Part shown: positions 14,035-26,508 of the stretch, in pieces | How positions within the stretch are numbered: the stretch's first letter is position 1 | How the letters are laid out: each line of letters opens with the position of its first letter | Source of the DNA: Chromobotia macracanthus | Taxonomy: Eukaryota > Chordata > Actinopteri > Cypriniformes > Botiidae | Length of the DNA stretch: 64,000 nucleotides | Assembly (NCBI GenBank): GCA_036877525.1 | Contig: JAZGTH010000008.1 | Span: 3,500,001-3,564,000, forward strand | Reading direction: 5' to 3' | Program-made: the position numbers and the translations under genes | The notes under the pieces: generated by a model | Told to the model about the DNA's origin: nothing | Databases searched by the model: none | What the model saw: the letters and a program-made list of their open reading frames with translations, nothing else

Positions 14035-15524
14035 CTTCCCTAAAGATTCAGGAGGGTAGGATGGGACTTATATGCAATGTGATCCATAACATGTTCAAAT
14101 AATACAGTTTAAAATGTTTATCTCTGCATAACATTCTGGTTCCCATTTTGTAAATAAAATAGTAAACATATGGTATACAGTATATACTACAGTATATAAG
14201 CTATAGTTTTTCATTCTGAACATAGAAGTTTTCATTCTCTCTTTCTAATGTGGAAATGTAATACTTAAATATGTTCTGATCATGTGGTACAATACATCAT
14301 ACATTATGCACCAGCCATATATGACATGTTCCCATTACACATCTCCAACCCAAGATGTAACCCTAAGCCTGAACCCCAACTCTTAAGCCTCACAGCCATC
14401 CCAAAATGAGATGCAGACCAGGTATGTGGTTAGAAGGACAATTTTTCAATTTTCCAATCTAGACTATAATTAGGCTATGATTAGTCTATGATTATTCCAA
14501 AACTTTGTATTGGGCTTTAGGTTTAGCAAAGGCCTCCACTACCTCTTTGCTGTATTATGTATTATTATAAAACATGAAAAATGTTTTATAATAAAAATGC
14601 TGTCTGTCTTTATGTAGCCACTGTACTTTTCCAGCATTCTTGCAACCCAGTGTCCCCTAATCATATGATTTTATAAATAATTGTTATAGGTGTTGTATAT
14701 AACAGTCTTGATCTAGCTATGAATTTTAAACCTTTTAAACATATTAAAATTTAAGTGTAGATTGTTTGTATTGTGTCAGTTAAAACAATGTTAATATGTT
14801 GTTGTACTAAAACAACAATTAAAGCTGTGCTGATAATCATTGCATGTACTAATATCAGATGAATCAAATACTACAGCAATCAATCAACTTTTTTCACCCT
14901 TTCAATCTTGTTTCACCCTGTCCAGAACAAACCTATTTGTTTAATCTTTCAGCTCTGATGCATTCCCATGAAATGTAGCTGTAAGAAAAGGCCACAGTCA
15001 TTGGGTGAAAGCTGTGTCCGTTAACTATGATTCCAAGTCTTCAATGCTAAGCAGAAGAAAGGTATTTGAATTCATTACAGGGTAATTAAAAGCTATCTGG
15101 AGGATTGGTGAGTAGAGGGGTGGGGGCTGAATAAATAGTATTCATCGGGTCTTGTAACCCATGGGTCCTTTTTCCCTCTGTCCAAGAGACAACGAAACAA
15201 CAAGATTGCCAAGAACTGTAGTGGAACAATTTTAATTTTAAACACAGAGCCACAGTCGTACAGTCGTAACAGAGGCTAACGCAGCACTTTTCTAATTAAA
15301 GACTAAATGAAGGGATGGACCAATGCCAGACCATGCAAGAGAAGCAAACTTGTTACATTGGTCTGTTGCACGTGACTGGGGGATGATTTGTTTGTGTATG
15401 AGTGCAAAAGACAGCCTTGAGATTTAGCATTCCAAACGTGTTTTATGGTCCACAGCGTTACAGACAGATAAAAACCCTGGCAATGAGACACATTATTTCA
15501 GAGCTGATGAGTTTAGCAGATTTT

Positions 15525-15678
15525 CATTTACATTTAGTAGATGCTTTTATTCAAAGCTATTTAGTGTACACTGCATTTAAGGTCCTATACATGAGATCAA
15601 TCCATGTGTTTCTAGGGAATCAAACCCTTAACTTTGGGACTGCTAGCGCCACATGCTACCATTTAAGGTATAGGAACC
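15525..15678 (-). mobile_element. tRNA-derived SINE with conserved fish tail
   Basis: Read on the - strand it has a B-box GGGTTTGATTCCC (complement of 15615-15627), then a tail ending GCTTTGAATAAAAGCATC, TACTAAATGTAAATG. This matches the copy at 55206-55360 in plan. Diverged and not coding. Confidence 0.7.
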
Positions 15679-17680
15679 CTCAGCATCACACAACTTTTCT
15701 CCAAATAATTCCTAATCATTACCGATCATCTGACAAAAGCAAATGTAAATGAGACAAATCTGTATCTGGTTATTTCAACACTATATCAATATATTGTGTC
15801 AGTGAATTGCTTTTATAGTGTTCGCAGCATCTTGCTAGACGTTGAGAGATGCTGTGGACAACCACCAAAGAATCTGTGGACAGTAGCTTTCCAAAACCAT
15901 TCTGTAATGATCAACAGATCATTACAGGCTCATTGCAAATCTGTGATTGTGGCAAATGTAACCAAATATTATGCAGCAGTTTAGTGGGGCAATCTGGCAA
16001 AAGTTGGTTTAAAATGTTAATAATGTAAAACTAACCACCAATGAATTGAATAAGACAGAGGAAGCATTAACTGCCAGTATGGCAGTTTAGAATTGCATAG
16101 TATATATATTGTATATATAGTGTGTATAGTATGTAGTATATAACAGAGTACACTACAAGGAAAACTGTCACCCACAATGCAATGCACTCAGCTTGACCTT
16201 TCCTTCCAATTATTTCAAATTGCCGGGAGTAATATACATTGGGGTTGGTAAACCCATTTTTACACTCACTGTTTAATCAAATCATCAAGAATATGCAGTA
16301 CAGTAGTGTTCAGGTCTGAATTTAGGCAAAGGTACAACACAGCAAGACAATTCATAAACATGTGAGTGAAGGATGGCGCATGCAGTGGTAAACTATAATT
16401 GATTCAAACTGTGTCAGAAAAATAACAGGCCTATATGAGCGCTTTGTTTATTCCTTTGTTTTAATTGAATCCAGCTGGATTTAATTGGGTAACCCCACAT
16501 GTGTTTGTTATGTGCCATTTCTTAACACTTCACAGACACCCCCATGTCTATTATTTTTCACCCTTTATTGCCTTCCTTGTTTCTTAGTATCATATTTTTG
16601 ATTGCTTTTCTTTTTGCCCATTAGGTTGTGGTCTTCTAGCAGGAGCTCCAACGTAAGCATCAGACTTCATATGTTTGTTGTTAGCAGCTTGTAATTGTTT
16701 CAGATATATTCCCAGACTAAGCAGAACTGTTTACCTTCTTATATTTTCCACTGGTGCTGTTTATAAATCTCCTGAGCAGTCAAGTGAAGCACAACAGCAT
16801 TCCTTCATTATACATGTGTTGGACCTTCCCAATGAATTTTAGGAAAAACACATGATTAGTTTTTACTGCAAAGCTTTGATTGCTTCCTAATGCATAATGA
16901 CACTTAGTCTAACCAATCACAGTTTATTTCGAACCCTCTTAATAGGGAGACTGAATGAAGGCAAACAAACTTGAGTTAGGACACATAAATTAACATGACA
17001 GAGTTTTATCGATGTGCTTCTTCATAATCATACAGAACAAAAGAGTTGTACCAAACAATCCAAAACAACACTCTTATTACATTGAAAAGATACACTGTCA
17101 ATGAGTTTAATGGCTGTTTCAGAATATTACAGACCTCCTGGTGGCAGGTGGTTTGAAAGGGAGGAGACATTCTTAAACTAGAGAGCATTTCATTGGACAT
17201 ATTTAACACACCCCTGTGAACAAGATTAGTCATCAACATCTTGGTCTATTTTCCTATAAAAGAGAATGTAACTTTTCAATGCATTTATCTTTTTAGAGTT
17301 CACACAATTTAAAGAGTATAGTTGACCTTAAATGGTCTTAAAACATACAATTGCTGACACAATTGCCACAGAACATAGGGTTTTTTTAAATTGGTCAGAG
17401 ATTAAAACTATAGAGGCCTCACTCAGCCCCATTGTTGAGATCATTTTTAGCCATTGGCTACTCCATCCTTTAGATCAAGGTGACATCATCACTAATTAAA
17501 TCCTTCTAATACTCTAAATAAAAGCAGCTGGTCACAGAAATACTTTATTTTGGATTTGAACACACACATCTGGGTCCTAAGCTGGAGCAATGAACCTGAC
17601 CTGATGAACCCCAGAACATCACCTGTGCTGAGCAAGGTTATTTCCAAACACGAGAGGAAATGAAAGAAAGAAGTTTATTA

Positions 17681-17683
<3 letters not shown>

Positions 17684-17759
<76 letters not shown>
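17684..17759. repeat. (GT)n microsatellite
   Basis: A pure GT dinucleotide run of about 76 bp. Confidence 0.97.
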
Positions 17760-17762
<3 letters not shown>

Positions 17763-17875
17763 ATCACACATGAAAAAGGCAAAATTAAGTTGAGATGAAA
17801 CAACATACCCTTTGTTGTTGAGTTCCTGACAGAGTCATTCAGGCTCAAGATGCAAAAGAATTTTTAGAGCAATGA

Positions 17876-18341
17876 AAGACTAAGACCTTCGTTTGTCTTC
17901 AGAACACAAATTAAGATATTTTTGATGACATCCAAGAGCTTTCTAATCCCCCATAGACAGCAATGCAAATACCACTTTCAAGGCCCAGAAAGGTGATAAA
18001 GACATCATTAAAATAGTCCACGCGACTACAGTGGTTGAACCTTAATGTTATGAAGCAACAAGAAGACAAGTCTTCTTTGCTCATAAAAACAAAAATAATG
18101 ATTTTATTTGACATTTTCTTCCTTGTTAGTCTCACATGCATTTGGTTTGGTGCTCTAGTGAACGTGTCGGAGACTGACACGGAAGAGAAGGAATTGTTGA
18201 TTAAAGTCGTTATTTTGTTTTTTGCACACAAAAGTATTCTCGTTGAACCACATTGCTCACATGGACTATGTAGATAAATTAAATAAACGATCTTTATCAC
18301 CTTTCTGGGCCTTGAAAGTGGTATTTGCATCCGTGTCTATG
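17876..18341. mobile_element. Large palindromic non-autonomous DNA element
   Basis: Two arms of about 50 bp, 17953-18002 and 18291-18340, are near-perfect reverse complements sharing CTTTATCACCTTTCTGGGCC and TTGAAAGTGGTATTTGCAT. Further in, GGTTGAACCTTAATGTTATG on the left faces the diverged TTGAACCACATTG segment on the right. The left end begins GACCTTCGTTTGTCTTCAGA, ACACAAATTAAGATATTTTTGATGA in two blocks, a module I recognise from palindromic repeats in other fish genomes. The outermost ends are missing or diverged. The open frames inside are by-products of the palindrome. Confidence 0.75.
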
Positions 18342-20104
18342 GGGAGGTCAAAGTCTGAATCATTCTCAGGGAACAATAACATTTGTGGTATGTTTGTCCT
18401 TGATATGACTTAGAGTTATATAATAAATGAAATATGGATGTAGTCGCACTTAAGGGCTTAAGCCGATTTCTTAATACTTAAAGCAAAACTTGCTTTAAAA
18501 AACTTGCTTTGCAAGCACACTCTATTAGTTTGTCTTTTAAATGTTGTTGGAAAGCCTAATTAATTTTACTGAATTGTTTCACTGTTAAGGCCCAGTGACC
18601 CAGTTCAAAACAATTCACAGATTAATTTGTAAGTCCCTTCATGACATTTTACATCCATAATACTTAGGTTTATCACAATGTTTTCAACTCATTTTTAAAA
18701 GAGTTTCTCAAAGTTTTATAATTTAATTTGTTGTATTTAGTTTTAATAGCTTTAATAGCCTAACAACTTTAAAAATAGTAGCTTGATTATAATTTAACTT
18801 AGAAGTAGCTTATTTAATTGGCAGTGATTATAGACGACATATTCAGTCCCATCATTGATACTAGCTCATAAGAAAAATCAGAACTCTTAAGTGAGCTGCA
18901 ATCTAAACATTAGTGTCTCTGTGGCTTTGGCAGCAAATACATGTTCAGTTGGTGGTAGATTCCTCTTGTGGCCTGTGTAGACTGTGCCATGTTTATTATG
19001 GCTTTAGGGTGCCCTGGAACCACATTCCCTCAGAAATCCCTTTTGATCTATTGTTCAGAAAAAGCACTCTGGAAAAATAAGTGGAGAGATAGGAATCAGG
19101 AGTGTGAAAAAGTCATTCATTCATAATTTCACCAGCACCAGCATCTAAAACACAACATAATGCTGGTAAGCAGTTATGCTGGTCTGTCCAGCAGGTATTA
19201 CTGCTAATTGCACAGATGTTTTCTGATTAGCGTACACCATGCAGACAGACCCAAAGTGTTGACTAACCTGTGCATTTGAAAAGTCTTTGATAGCACAAAA
19301 AACTCAAATTCATGGTTCCTCAAATAAAAAAACCACAGGAGAAAAATCCTGCTCTTTATCCAATATACGCAGCACACATCACAAACAAGTATCTAGGTCG
19401 CACAAAAGCACCCAAACAGGAACAAATAAAAGACAAGAATGAAAAGATGGATGGAACAGCGACAGATTGACCCTGTTGAAAAGACTAGCATTGCTTCATT
19501 TAGAAGATGACTAGACTCTCTTAACCTGTCTTCAGCCATAAAAACTTCTTGAGCAAAGATGGAAGATTTTATTCACATATTTCTGGGGGGCCCTGTGAAC
19601 ATCCAGGTAACTGCCATTGAGATGAATGGGAATGTTAACAGACAATGAGTGTTTCTATAAAAGAACTAGCTGATGATGTCCAGAAGTGAGGACATTTTGC
19701 TTGAAGTTCTTAGTGGGAGGAAAAAAGGATATTTTGACTGAATATGTGTGGTTGTGCATTAAGTTAAAAACACATTCCCATGCTTTTTGTTTTAATACTT
19801 TCAATGCTACCACATATAATATGATTCCAATGCTACAAAACAGTCAAACAAGTTGTATATAACAAGTCATTTCTCCTACTGATCTCAAAACCTCTTTCAG
19901 CAGTTGCTCGCTCCTTTTTTATGGGAATACAAATGCGGTAATAAAGTCTCACTGAAGTTTTGGTCTCATGTGAGATGTGACCTCTTGACTGCATTCACTG
20001 GTCTTTGTGTTAGACTACTTTCACCTCTCTGCTGATAGATGTTCTAAACCTACAGACTCCTGATGATTGATCCACACACAATGTGCTGCTGTTGAAAGGT
20101 AAGA

Positions 20105-20106
<2 letters not shown>

Positions 20107-20142
<36 letters not shown>
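20107..20142. repeat. (GT)n microsatellite
   Basis: An uninterrupted GT run of about 36 bp. Confidence 0.95.
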
Positions 20143-20144
<2 letters not shown>

Positions 20145-20435
20145 CTCCTAATTTGACTGTATGGTACACTATGATACCCACAGTGAGGACAGAAGACCAT
20201 GGAAAGAATCCAGACAGATCCACATACACAATTTATTGTGTAGCTGAACATATGTAAAATACAATTCTAAACAAACGTGTATCTGATTACAGGAGTATAA
20301 ATAAAACATTTAATTCTAAGGCAATAGAAAGTTTGTCAAGATAAAAACTGATGCTGGCTTGACAAAGCCTTGCATAAATTTCTAAATAGTTTAAACTGTT
20401 TTCTAAATGATTACTTGGTATCTGTTAAACAGTAG

Positions 20436-20630
20436 GTGGTTACTTAGGTTCTCAGGGAATTGTCAGGCAGTTACTACATTGTGCTAGGTTGTTGCTTTGG
20501 TGTTGCTGGTCACCTACTAAGGTATTCTAGGTGGTTGGTAGGGTGTTACTATAAGGGTTTAGGGTGGTCTATGGGGTGGCGGTAGGTGATTACTAGTTGT
20601 TCTGATGGTTACTAAGGCACAACGTAGTAA
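20436..20630. repeat. Degenerate GGTGGTTRCTA-type tandem repeat
   Basis: Repeated variants of GGTGGTTACTTAGG, GGTTGTTGCTTTGG, GGTGGTTGGTAGGG and GATGGTTACTAAGG at irregular spacing of about 20-30 bp. It is the same motif class as 7073-7160 and 31865-31935. Confidence 0.6.
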
Positions 20631-20955
20631 AAAGGCCATGCTATCTTTTTTACATAAACCATTTGCCATGACCAGTGGCAGATGGCTCATAGTGCAAAAT
20701 AGTGATGTCAATCACTGTGACATTTTCTCACTCTTGTGAAGAGTTGTCATCTGTGCTGTCAGTTAAGTCCCTTTAATCTCAGAAGATTGAAAGTCTGGTT
20801 CCTGCTCCATTTCAGATGCACTTGAAAGTCTAACAAATAATGAACAGGTCAAAGGTTGAAGGTCAAATACTTTTGAAGGATAGTGGTGCAGCCTATCACA
20901 AATGGGTAATAAAAGGTTTGGACTCACCTGCTCACCTATTCATTCTTTATGATGA

Positions 20956-21130
20956 TGGTTAGTGAGTCAGGCTTGTAAACAGAAGGGTACTGGTTTGAGT
21001 CCAGTACTGGCAGGTAGCAACTGAAGTGCTCTTGAGCAAGTCACCTAACCCCAGATTACTCCCTAGGCACAACATTGCTGCCTGTTGCATTTTGAGTTTG
21101 GGTTACCATACCTGACAAAATGTCACTTTC
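20956..21130 (+). mobile_element. tRNA-derived SINE, diverged
   Basis: Shares its plan with 13802-14034: GGTTAGTGAGTCAGGCTTGT, a B-box-like TACTGGTTTGAGTCCAGTAC, then CTCTTGAGCAAGTCACCTAA, CCCCAGATTACTCCC and a 3' TTACCATACCTGAC segment. Confidence 0.7.
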
Positions 21131-21147
21131 ACTTCTTTTTGTAATTT

Positions 21148-21310
21148 TTTAGCGTTTTGAAGCTCAACAACTCCATTTACTTTCATATAAAAATTTATTT
21201 TACCTAACATCTCCTCTTCTGTTCTGGAAGAAAGTAATACTGGTTTGGAACGACATGAAGGCAAGTAAATGATGACAGAACTTAAATTTTTAGGTGAACT
21301 ATTCCTTTAA
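21148..21310 (+). mobile_element. Terminal part of a palindromic-type DNA transposon
   Basis: Ends with TTTGGAACGACATGAAGGCA then AGTAAATGATGACAGAACTT and TTAGGTGAACTATTCCTTTA. This is the right-hand end module of a repeat type common in fish (it includes GTGAACTATYCCTTTAA). The matching left end is not present nearby, so this is a solo or truncated end. Confidence 0.65.
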
Positions 21311-24300
21311 TAATGTTCTTTTATGATGAAAGAAAAAAATCAACAGAGAAAGAAGGAAGACTTTCCACACAGGTCATAATTTCTCTCAGACTTGCCAATG
21401 GCTCAGTGCCGCTGTGTAGCAGAGGCTGAATAAATGGAAGTCTCTCAACCAAATATATTTTTTCACTTTTCTCAGTTGGGTCATCCAACATCACAGAAGA
21501 ATTAAATGGTCTGGTGTACCAGGAAACAGGGACTTTACTGGTTAAAAAGAAATAGGTTACATTAAAGAGAAGAACGATTGTTTTGATGAACATGACGTTG
21601 TTTGGTGAAGATAACATTAGTGATGACATGGGGAAGCTCCTGCAATCTGACAGAACAAACAAGATGGAGCTCATAGGGCATTAAAACTGAGGAAGAAATG
21701 AATGGAGCTCTTGAAAATGCTTGTAATGTAATACAACCATCACAAGGTGGTTCCCATTCAGATAAAGTGGGCCTCCCTCGCCTTTGTAAAAAATGAAGAT
21801 TAGCAATTGTGCAGAGGTCTGGTAGCCTCAAACAAATGTCAGAAACATGGGCTGTAGTCTTCTGGGATCGAGACCAAGCGAGCTTTTGGAAGAAATGAGA
21901 AATACTTCAGAAAAGTATTTATCACACTCAAAAAGGCACCGACAGGCATTAAATAGAGCAACATCACTGGTGTGGGGCTGTGAACTCAGTTCTGCAATCT
22001 GACTGACTGAAAGACATTTTAGATTCTTGTTAAATTGAGTTGTTCAAGCCATTTTTGCAATTACTTTTAATCAGATGAATGTCTTCAGGTGATTTTGAAT
22101 GGATGCATGAAGTCAGTTTCCCTAGCAAAGTAACAACAGGTGTAGTTTATCCTGATAATTTGTTTTTTCCATTAACATTTGACAACCAGACAAGTGCCCA
22201 AATACTGTTTTAGCTTTATTTTAAACAGCATATGTTATTTCTTCATACAAAATCCTAAAAACTACTTTGAAAACCATGCTTCTTGGCTATTTATCAATGA
22301 CATTCATGCATTTGTGTGGCTTGAAGTGTCCAAATGCTTTTTGGGCCCTAAAACATCTTACAGGCCAAGAACTCCAAAGAATTTAGCTTATACAGGAATT
22401 TAGGTTTCCTGTATTCCAAAGGAAATACTTATCCAATACTTTTCCCAAAACCCTGTTCTCCAAACACATAGCTGACCATTACACCATAAACCTGCTATTA
22501 TTCACTTACACCACATCCCTCTAATTCTCTCTCTCTTTCAACATGACAGAATACAGAAACGTAGTGCATAGACAAGGAAAGTTTAATGCACTTTACAGTT
22601 ACAAATGTTTTAAAAATACAAATCATTGGCATCAATATAGAGCAGTACTTCATTACGAATAATATCCAGTAAATACCTATGATGCATTGCATCCATACAA
22701 TTAAAGGCTCATAACAGCTTTTACGTGTTACAAAAAGGCTAAACATAGTATACTTCTATGCCTTTACATATACAACATACTGTCAATATTTTGCCAAAAC
22801 CAAAACAAAGACAACCCTGAATACAATCAAATTTTAAGCAAGTAATTTTGGTTTAGAAATTGTTTGTTTAGATGGGTTTAGAAATGTTTAGAAATAGAAA
22901 TGAATACAGGTGTCTAAATTTAATTTATTCTAGTAACCTAAAATTGGCAAGACCTTAGTTTTAAGAAGTCAAGCCCTTGAACTTCATTTTGCATATTGAT
23001 GTCTAAGGCCAATGGTACTGTTTGGGTTTGCAAATGTACTCCAGTAGGGCACTTTTTGTACACAAATTCCAATATTGTTGCTGTCCTGAGTTGTTTTATG
23101 TTGGTAAGGTGGAGCTCACACCATGTTCAAACTCTCAAAAATACACTCTGTCCAAATGAAATAAGAAAACAAATGCTAACCACAACTTTTGTAGCAAGAG
23201 TTTATGCAATTAAGAGGTAGCTATTAACCCTATGTCTAAGTAAGAGAAAACAGGGATAGTCCAAATACCTATATTTGGAATGACATACCACCATTTCTGC
23301 AGTATGCAGTATACTGTGTGCAGTATGCAAATCTTCTGTTTGCATGGAATACCTGTATGACTTTTGCCAAAATGTACATTTTACTGAAGACGAACAGTAT
23401 AACCATATTCTGTTATTTTGTTACATTTTATAGAGGGTTCCAAAGTGGCATTTGTAAGAAAAAGTTTGATTACAACTATTAGGGATTTGCACAGCATATT
23501 AAACATAACTAGTAAACGTTTTTCTCAATTTTACATTTGACAACAACAGATTTGTAAGTTAATGTATATCTGTATATTTACAATAATATTTTTGTACTGT
23601 ATCTATATATACATAAATCACACCATGCTGAAATACATACAGTAACATACAGTACTCATCCAGGGATATTTAACAGTTTTAAATATTTAATTTGTGAACA
23701 CGGTGAGCAGTTTGTGCAAAGATTTGTTTTGCCAACCCAAATGCAATTTTGAGTCAAGAGAAAGTCATTAAGTTGTCACAATTAAAACACTTCACCCCTG
23801 AAGATATATATATATATATAGTTTTGGTCTGACCGTAAGAGTACCAACAAATAAATGGACAGTATGTCCTCTTTTTTACTGCATCGCAACTATAATCAGT
23901 ATACAGTATTACTTTAAAAGACATTAATGTACACATCATCTTTGCATTACTGTGCAGAGTATGATCATATACGTATTTTTTTTTGAAAATGCCACAGTGA
24001 AGTATATGAAGGTTACCATAGCAACAACACTGAACTGAATTTATTCTCTGGCCCATGAACCCACAATGGCATCTTGATCAATACAGGAAGTCAAGTACAA
24101 CACTACAGGCATAGCCACACTTAACTCTGAGAAAATGTTCTGTACTTGTTTTTAAAACTCTTTCATTTTAGCCTCCACCACATCAAATGTATTTCAAAAC
24201 AGATAAAGATATATTAAGCAAGATTTAAAAAAAATAAATAACTGTAACATGCTTTAATAAAAGGGCTTTTATATTCATAAAACCAATTTCAGTTTTTTAC

Positions 24301-26139
24301 TATAAGGATCTCTCTGTGTTCGAGACCCAGTCTGCCTCCAAAAAGAGAGATTAATGCCATTTGCATTGTACAGGAGAATCATCCAAAACCGTTCTGAACT
24401 GTATTATTCATAAATTACATATCAAACCACCATTTTGAACAAATCTGTATTAAAATATGTTATACTGACCTACATAATGTTTACATGAACTTTTGCAAAA
24501 AGGTTTCAATTTCAAAATGTAGTTCCTTTAGTATCATTTCAGTTCAGAATGATTAACAGCATCAACATTTTTTAAAAGAACACAAAAAAGCAAATAAACA
24601 ACAGTGGGAAGTATGTTGAGTACCATAAATTTGTTTATGACTTCTAATGCTTTTTGACAACACTTACAGAAAGCACACTGTCACGCATGTGGAAAACACT
24701 CTTCACAAACATCTAGAGGTCCTATTACGAAGTTTTTCTGATTGATTCGTTTTTCAAATAATAAACTGTCTGTCAGGCAGTAAATGGAAACAAACAAAAC
24801 TATAAAATTTTGAGTCACATATTCACATCCTTCAATGGAGGTCAACTTCTAAAGGTTTCAAAGTCCAGAATATTAAATATATAATTTGGGCTGTATTCGT
24901 ATAGTGACGTGTATTGTAGCTTCCTGTAGGTTTTATCTTTGTAAAATGACCATTCGATATATCAAAATTTCATATTTCTATACCTCCCCTGAGTACTTTT
25001 AATGCTGTAATAAAGGGGTTTACAAAATATCAAGATAAAACAATAGCCTTGCAGTATTTACAAAGATGGCAGCACATTGGACCGTTAACAAAGTGCCCAC
25101 AGACAGTCCATAGCTTAGCTGAGCTGTATATGCCATGTAGGTGAATCTGACAGTAAACAAGTGTTTAAACATAAAGCTTCCAACATTCCCAAATGAAGAG
25201 ACAAAAACAAAACACTTGTGAACAAATAAAAATAAAAGTAAAACACTGATACTGAATCTATGAAGGCACCACATAAAAACAATTGATGTGAGAAAGACAT
25301 GGAAACATACTGACAATGAATTCATGATCTGTTGAGTGGACCTGGTGTAGCACGATGTTGATAAACATAAACCAAAATAAAATATAAATTATATTTAATT
25401 AGTGGCTTTTATGGGAGCATGAGTGACTAAGATCAGGCAACATAGTTAACAATCTTATGGCTGTGAAATCTGTTTATGTTGACATCACAACTAAAAGAAA
25501 AGATATTTAACATTCAAGATGCGCATTTAAAAGTAGACAATCCGAGCCCAAGTCAACGTTCTGCTATTTTGTTAATTGTTGCCAGATCTGAAGGTCATAA
25601 ATTGTCAATTGATGCCATGTCAACCGCCAAAACAACGCAACATCTTAATTGTAAATATTTATTGTAGACATTTTAGAATTAAATCAGAAATAGATCTTTT
25701 TAGTTTTATTTCAGGAAATAAAAGAATGAAAATAGAATTTTGTTTTAAAACTATGAGTTTGAACACAAATTTCTTTCCAGCTCCCACAATAGCATATATT
25801 ATCCATAATGCACCAGTGGCAGTGTTCTTGTCTCTCTTCTTTTAGAATTCTCCTCTCATTAAATAGAATCCCTCTATTGGAATAGTACTGACCCCATTCC
25901 CACCTGGGTTCTTAACACTGCAACGCCTCCTGGTGGCAGGATGCTGGAGCTACTCAATATTCCTGGCCAGACTGGGGATGTGGCAGGACTCCAGTGGAAA
26001 AACAGGACAGTCAGTCATTGGTTACTGCAGGACGATTGACACTCAGACCCGACTAGTGGGATGGACATGGTAGGAGCAGTTCTGTACATCGTTCCCCCCA
26101 CTGACACCCTCAGAACTGCCATTATTTTCCCTCCGCAGG

Positions 26140-26243
26140 GCTAAGCAAGAGAATGAGAGAGCAAGAGTTAATAAGAGAGAAACCGAGATAGAGAAAACAG
26201 AGCGAGAGAGACAGAAAGACAGACAGAGAAAGAGAGAGAAGTC
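26140..26243. repeat. Purine-rich GA low-complexity tract
   Basis: An irregular GAGA/GACA-rich stretch just downstream of the last CaMKI exon on the kinase's 3' side. It is probably within or next to its 3'UTR. Confidence 0.7.
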
Positions 26244-26508
26244 ATATTTCCCCAAAAGGAAAAGCTTTTCAGTTTACTGACAATAAATCTTTCTTCACCA
26301 AATAATCAGTATTGGAATATGATTGGAATATGCGTACTACGGTAATGAGTATTTTTTTCTCACAGTATAATGAGGATTTTAGGAGGAAAATTTGGACAGG
26401 TTGAAAATGAGGTTTGCTCTCTGACAGATATAATAGGCATGCCAGCAGAGTCTGATAAATTGGTATACAAAAACACAAAGGCAAAAATAAATATGAAACA
26501 TGTAAATA

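Larger units (their letters stand above)
11061..26508. other. Intergenic interval between convergent ccdc3 and CaMKI genes
   Basis: About 15 kb with no supported gene. It is AT-rich and dominated by repeats: an (AT)n run, two (GT)n runs, at least three tRNA-derived SINEs, a large palindromic element and a transposon end. The part next to 26.5 kb presumably includes the 3'UTR of the kinase gene, but no single polyadenylation site can be picked. Open frames here lack family features and splice context. Confidence 0.6.

Noticed and set aside
17911..18330. 139-codon open frame on the - strand, with + strand frames in the same place
   Set aside because: They lie wholly inside the palindromic element, and no protein family features are seen.
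21321..21831. Overlapping - strand open frames next to a transposon end
   Set aside because: No family features, and they adjoin a repeat end; likely non-coding unique or decayed repeat sequence.
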